Source: Lachnospiraceae bacterium (GTDB lineage: Bacteria > Bacillota > Clostridia > Lachnospirales > Lachnospiraceae). Taken from it: a stretch of DNA of 53,740 bases. Made by a program: the position numbers and the translations under genes. Positions within the stretch are counted from its first letter, which is position 1, and each line of letters begins with the position of its first letter. Below the pieces are notes generated by a model, which did not search any database, was not told the origin of the DNA, and saw nothing but the letters and a program-made list of their open reading frames with translations. The stretch is from assembly GCA_022769625.1 (NCBI GenBank), contig JALEJP010000045.1, positions 1-53,740 on the forward strand, given 5' to 3'. Below, piece by piece: positions 50,159 to 53,740 of the stretch.

Positions 50159-52003
50159 ATGTATGATGAATTTGACAATAAAGAGAATGAGGATCGTTAC
50201 CCTTCCGATGAAAAGGGATCAGACAGTTTTGAAAGATATGACGGGGAGTCTGCTTATGCAGAGGATCTGACAGAAAACTGTACGGAAGAGACGGTGGAAA
50301 ACAGAGAAAACGGCTATCCGGTTGAGGATGAGGCAGTGCCGCAGGAGGAAGAAGGCGGACCGTCTTCTTCTGTATACCATTATACCTACGAGCGCGGGGA
50401 ACAGGCAGAGCAGACCAGGCCGGATTCCACTTACAATACCCAAACAGACAGCACAGAAACGGATGGCAGCAGAGAAAATGACGGACGTCCTTACAGACAG
50501 TACTATCAGGATGGCCAGTATCATCAGAGAGAGACCGGATGGAAGGACGGCGTTTATCAGAATGAGCAGCATTCTGATAAACGCGGCAAAGACAAAAAAT
50601 CCGGAGGACTTGGCAAAAAATTCGGCCTCTGTGTTGCACTTGCTCTTGTCTTTGGTCTGGTTGCCAGTGTGACCTTCCAGGCGTCAAATGCCATCGGAAA
50701 TAAAATCACAGGCACGAAAGAGACCGAGGCGCGCGTGGAGCTTCAGACACAGAAAGCAGCCGATGCAGATGAGAACGGCAGCGCACCGGTCACAGCAGCA
50801 GCCGGTGCTGTGGATATCACTACGGTTGCTGAAAATGCCATGCCGTCCATCGTGGCGATCACAAACAAAGGGGTGGAGGAAGTACAGAGCTTCTTCTTTG
50901 GAAAAACCCAGTATGAAGAGACTGAGAGCTCCGGTTCCGGTGTCATCATTGCAAAGAATGACACAGAGCTTCTGATCGCTACGAACAATCATGTGGTAGA
51001 TGGCGCAGAAGAGCTGAGTGTGTGCTTCACCGTTGAGACGGAGAATGCAGACGATGCTGTGGTGGAAGCTCAGGTGAAAGGTACAGATTCCGATCACGAT
51101 CTGGCGGTTGTGGCTGTGAATCTCTCCGATATTTCCAAGGATGTTCAGAGCAAGCTGAAGGTGGCTGTTCTGGGTGATTCCGATAAAGTAAAGGTCGGTA
51201 CACAGGTAGTTGCCATCGGAAATGCACTGGGATACGGTCAGTCCGTGACGGTGGGATACGTCAGCGCACTGGATCGCGAGGTGACCATTGACGGGATCAG
51301 CAACAACATGCTCCAGACCGATGCGGCGATCAACTTTGGAAACAGCGGTGGTGCCCTGCTGGATACAGCGGGCAATCTGATTGGTATCAATTCCGCAAAA
51401 GCAGCCGACACCGGTGTGGAGGGCATGGGGTATGCCATCCCGATCAACACGGCATCTCCGATTCTGGATGAGCTGATGAACCGCACCACACGTGCAAAAG
51501 TAACGGACAGCTCCGCGCTTGGATTTTTAGGTGTGGATCCAAGGGATGTCTCCGAGGAGGCACGCCAGATCTACAATCTTCCGGCAGGTGCTTTTGTATA
51601 CAGCGTGGTGGAAGGCTCCCCGGCAGAAAAAGCAGGCATAAAGAAAGGTGATATTATCACCAAGCTGGACGGTATTACCATCAGCTCCAGAGATGAACTG
51701 TTCTCGCGCATGGAGTATTACAAAGCAGGCGAGACCATCGATGTGGTGGTAAAAACAGCAGAGGGCGGAGATTACGTGGAGCGGACAGTTTCGGTAACGC
51801 TGGCAAAGAAAAGTGATTTCAGTTCAGACTCCGGAAACGGAAGTACAGAGTCCGGTCAGAGTCCGGACGGCAGACAGGATCAGCCGGAACAGTACTATGA
51901 TGATGGCAATGGCGGATATGGGTACGATGACGGATACGGCAGCGGAGGGAGCAGTGAGTATTATGATTCCCTGGAAGACTTCTTCCGACAGTTCCAGAAC
52001 TAA
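50159..52003 (+). CDS. htrA: Membrane-anchored serine protease of the HtrA/DegP family
   Basis: HtrA proteases degrade or refold damaged exported proteins outside the cell. The 614 residues begin with a 155-residue acidic, low-complexity cytoplasmic region. One membrane helix (about 156-176) leads to a trypsin-like domain with His278 (NNHVV), Asp314 (SDHDLAV) and Ser396 (NFGNSGGAL). One PDZ domain follows (about 455-555; GSPAEKAGIKKGDIITKLDG). The tail is rich in Gly, Tyr, Asp and Ser (YDDGNGGYGYDDGYGSGGSS). The cytoplasmic head is far longer than in Bacillus HtrA. AGAGGAGG lies before the ATG. Confidence 0.94.
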   Translation: MYDEFDNKENEDRYPSDEKGSDSFERYDGESAYAEDLTENCTEETVENRENGYPVEDEAVPQEEEGGPSSSVYHYTYERGEQAEQTRPDSTYNTQTDSTETDGSRENDGRPYRQYYQDGQYHQRETGWKDGVYQNEQHSDKRGKDKKSGGLGKKFGLCVALALVFGLVASVTFQASNAIGNKITGTKETEARVELQTQKAADADENGSAPVTAAAGAVDITTVAENAMPSIVAITNKGVEEVQSFFFGKTQYEETESSGSGVIIAKNDTELLIATNNHVVDGAEELSVCFTVETENADDAVVEAQVKGTDSDHDLAVVAVNLSDISKDVQSKLKVAVLGDSDKVKVGTQVVAIGNALGYGQSVTVGYVSALDREVTIDGISNNMLQTDAAINFGNSGGALLDTAGNLIGINSAKAADTGVEGMGYAIPINTASPILDELMNRTTRAKVTDSSALGFLGVDPRDVSEEARQIYNLPAGAFVYSVVEGSPAEKAGIKKGDIITKLDGITISSRDELFSRMEYYKAGETIDVVVKTAEGGDYVERTVSVTLAKKSDFSSDSGNGSTESGQSPDGRQDQPEQYYDDGNGGYGYDDGYGSGGSSEYYDSLEDFFRQFQN

Positions 52004-52035
52004 ATTCCCGTATAAAACAAAATAAGGAAAAGAAA

Positions 52036-52106
52036 AAGAGGGCGATCGCCTTAAACTCAATGCTATTTCGTTGGAGCATTGGTTTAGGCGAACCCTCTTC
52101 TTTTTT
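52036..52106 (+). terminator. Long bidirectional terminator after htrA
   Basis: A stem of about 25 bp with small mismatches pairs 52036-52064 with 52075-52099 (blocks AGAGGG/CCCTCT, CGCC/GGCG, TAAAC/GTTTA, CAATGCT/AGCATTG). T-rich tails lie on both strands. It serves htrA and the convergent M56 gene. Confidence 0.88.
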
Positions 52107-52136
52107 ACGCAGGGTAGAAAGCTGTCAGTGGCAGAC

Positions 52137-53489
52137 TCAGTGCGGGCAGGTCAAAAAGGTTACACTGTTGATCAGGGTCTGATTTTTTATTGTTTGGCAG
52201 TATCTGCATTTATCTGCAAGATATTCTTTTACGGTGCAGCCTCCGGAAGAATTCTTGGTGTGTGTCATATAGGAAACCGTTACATAAGCATGTGCACAGG
52301 TGCTGTATGTTTCGGCGTCCGGATCGGAAGCGGTGATGGGCTCTATGGTGCCGTCCTCATAGATGCAGAGAGCGTCCGAAGCATCAAAAGGAAGGTCGGC
52401 GTATCGATCGACGGATTCTTTCAGTGAAATGCCTTCACCGGAGTGTGATCCATATACTTCCTTTTCCGTTCCGGATTCGTTTTTCTCCAGATCAATGCAC
52501 AGTTCTGCCATTTGTTTGGAAGAGTATCCAACGGTACGTTCATTCACTGGATGATAGGCATAGGTGGTGAGTGCGGTGGATGCAAAAACTGCACATACCA
52601 TAAAGAGACCTGCGACTGCTTTTGCTTTGTTATTTCGTTTCTTGTTTTCCATGTTTTCAATTCTCCTTTTTATTATTTTCTGATTTCCGGAAAGTGAAGC
52701 AAACAGTTCGGAACTCAGAGAATGATCTTTGACCGACATTTGAATGATCAAAATCTGATAGGTTTTTCTTTTTTCTTCGCTTAATCCCTGGATAATCTGC
52801 TCATCGCAGGCATATTCACAGAAAATCTGCAGCCTTTTATAAAGCAGATAAACGCAGGGATTATACCAGTGGAGAGAAACAGCAACTAAACTGATGAATT
52901 TATACAGGATATCACCCTTGCGGATATGGTGACTCTCGTGCTGATAGGCAAATCGCATCTGATCCTCGGAAAGCGGGGTGTCCGGAAAAAATATCTTCGG
53001 ATGGACCACGCCGATGGAAAAGGGAGAGGATACGTCGGAACTGGTATAGCAGGGGATGGATTTTCTGCCGTCGTTTTCACCATATTCCAGTTTGCAGGAA
53101 GAATCCTGAAAAATCCGCCGTACTTTCCGGTATTTCCCGATGTGATAGATCAGAAACAGGATACAAAGCAGGACAGGTGCCAACAGAAGAATCACTTCCC
53201 AGAAGTACATGCGCAGATAGGTACTGTTTCCCAGTGGAATATACAGCATCCCATGAAAGGTTTCGAACTCTAAGGGCAGGTCTGTCAGGGGGATGTCAAA
53301 CAGCTTTACCAGGACACGTTTGTAGAGAAACTTAAACCACTGCACCGGCAGCAGATAAAACAGCAGAGCCAACTTATAAAGGGTATATTTTGTTTTTCCA
53401 GTCAGCCTGTCCTTTCCAAGCTTTTCCACCAGAAAAGCAGCAGAGAATACAAGGGTGCCGCACAGGGACATGGATAGAAAAAGATTCAT
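52137..53489 (-). CDS. BlaR1/MecR1-type M56 family membrane metalloprotease
   Basis: M56 proteins sense an outside signal and cleave a partner repressor, usually a BlaI/MecI type. The 450 residues have four membrane helices: two N-terminal, one near 95-118, and one near 288-308 (VAGLFMVCAVFASTALTTYA). The cytoplasmic protease domain carries HESHH (about 184-188), a variant fitting the HExxH zinc site, with the further acidic ligand in FCEYACDEQ. The outer part (310-450) is not a penicillin-binding domain. It is short, acidic, and ends in a Cys/His cluster (CAHAY..., CTVKEY..., CRYC, CPH), suggesting a metal or disulfide-based sensor. No blaI is seen in the 180 bases upstream, where the partner usually lies. 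The ATG at 53489 has GAGGAGG 13 bases upstream, a long spacing. Confidence 0.85.
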   Translation of the reverse strand: MNLFLSMSLCGTLVFSAAFLVEKLGKDRLTGKTKYTLYKLALLFYLLPVQWFKFLYKRVLVKLFDIPLTDLPLEFETFHGMLYIPLGNSTYLRMYFWEVILLLAPVLLCILFLIYHIGKYRKVRRIFQDSSCKLEYGENDGRKSIPCYTSSDVSSPFSIGVVHPKIFFPDTPLSEDQMRFAYQHESHHIRKGDILYKFISLVAVSLHWYNPCVYLLYKRLQIFCEYACDEQIIQGLSEEKRKTYQILIIQMSVKDHSLSSELFASLSGNQKIIKRRIENMENKKRNNKAKAVAGLFMVCAVFASTALTTYAYHPVNERTVGYSSKQMAELCIDLEKNESGTEKEVYGSHSGEGISLKESVDRYADLPFDASDALCIYEDGTIEPITASDPDAETYSTCAHAYVTVSYMTHTKNSSGGCTVKEYLADKCRYCQTIKNQTLINSVTFLTCPH

Positions 53490-53496
53490 ATGGTAC

Positions 53497-53514
53497 CTTA
53501 AGCCTCCTCTTAAG
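53497..53514 (-). promoter_or_regulatory. Hairpin presenting the M56 ribosome site in its loop
   Basis: On the minus strand CTTAAG, AGGAGG and CTTAAG lie in a row. The two outer blocks can pair (6 bp) and leave the Shine-Dalgarno sequence as a 6-base loop. This may tune translation, or the pair may be an operator. Confidence 0.35.
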
Positions 53515-53566
53515 TAACGTTGCATCATGTCATCGGGCTTCCCGAATGATTGTTTCATTCCGATGA

Positions 53567-53740
53567 TGTTGGGGTCAAAAGCCTTTGCCCCCCTGATACC
53601 TACGGATTTCTCCGCGTTTCACGCTCACGAAATCCTAAAAACATTCGAAATCCGCTCATTTTTCTACGAAAAATGGCTACTTTCTCATGTTTTGCGGGTC
53701 CAAAAGTCATGCTTTTTCATGCAAGCATGAACAGCATGAC
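53567..53740 (+). repeat. Structured intergenic repeat, copy C (runs to the window end)
   Basis: The block TGTTGGGGTCAAAA (53567-53580) matches the 3' flank of copy A. The three hairpins of copy A follow in order. The first is GGATTTC/GAAATCC (53604-53610/53629-53635) with inner GCGT-TTC-ACGC. The second is CATTTTTC/GAAAAATG (53657-53664/53668-53675), and the third is a long stem at 53706-53740. Stem bases differ from copy A but pairing is kept, while the unpaired core around the second hairpin is nearly identical. It occupies the space where a blaI gene might be expected. Confidence 0.7.

Overview
The window looks like chromosome of a strictly anaerobic, gut-type Clostridia, most likely a Lachnospiraceae member. 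The grounds are a class III (oxygen-sensitive) ribonucleotide reductase, a corrinoid-protein activator of the type used in acetogen methyl metabolism, strong AGGAGG ribosome sites, roughly even base composition, and clostridial cell-surface genes (YfhO, LytR-CpsA-Psr, papain-like secreted protease). Genus is not decided. About 36 genes are supported. Nothing resembles a phage, transposase, CRISPR array, rRNA or tRNA.

Region 1 (1-8300) is mixed housekeeping: the end of an unidentified gene, a corrinoid-activator ATPase without its usual ferredoxin domain (minus), a small helical protein, NrdD, a PurF-family protein lacking the catalytic N-terminal cysteine (minus), a small alpha/beta hydrolase and a membrane acyltransferase.

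Region 2 (8373-20183) is one tightly packed operon. Its outer genes form a recognisable three-component membrane glycosylation set: a polyprenyl-phosphate glycosyltransferase, a flippase-like protein and a YfhO protein. Between them sit seven enzymes of small-molecule acid chemistry: two ATP-grasp proteins, a D-2-hydroxyacid dehydrogenase, a TIM-barrel protein, a CitE/HpcH-like lyase and the two halves of a fumarase/tartrate-dehydratase-like Fe-S hydro-lyase. They suggest that a hydroxy acid is made and attached to a surface glycan. This is the best candidate for an undescribed system here.

Region 3 (20236-25431) is an N-acetylglucosamine operon (antiterminator, PTS EIICB, a CBM9-like protein, nagB, nagA). 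A textbook antiterminator RNA target overlaps a terminator in its leader. A secreted papain-like protease follows on the minus strand.

Region 4 (27764-50036) is a surface-polysaccharide locus: rfbB-rfbA-rfbC, Wzm/Wzt exporter, a WbdD-like methyltransferase-kinase, several glycosyltransferases, a second YfhO, WecE (dTDP-Fuc4N synthesis), a polyprenyl-phosphate sugar phosphotransferase, an LCP ligase and glmS. The Wzt carbohydrate-binding tail together with the methyltransferase-kinase points to chain-length control by capping, as in E. coli O9a, but in a Gram-positive setting. HtrA and a BlaR1-type M56 protease end the window.

Three copies of a structured intergenic repeat lie at 1751, 25444 and 53567. 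Between copies, the stem sequences change while the pairing is kept.
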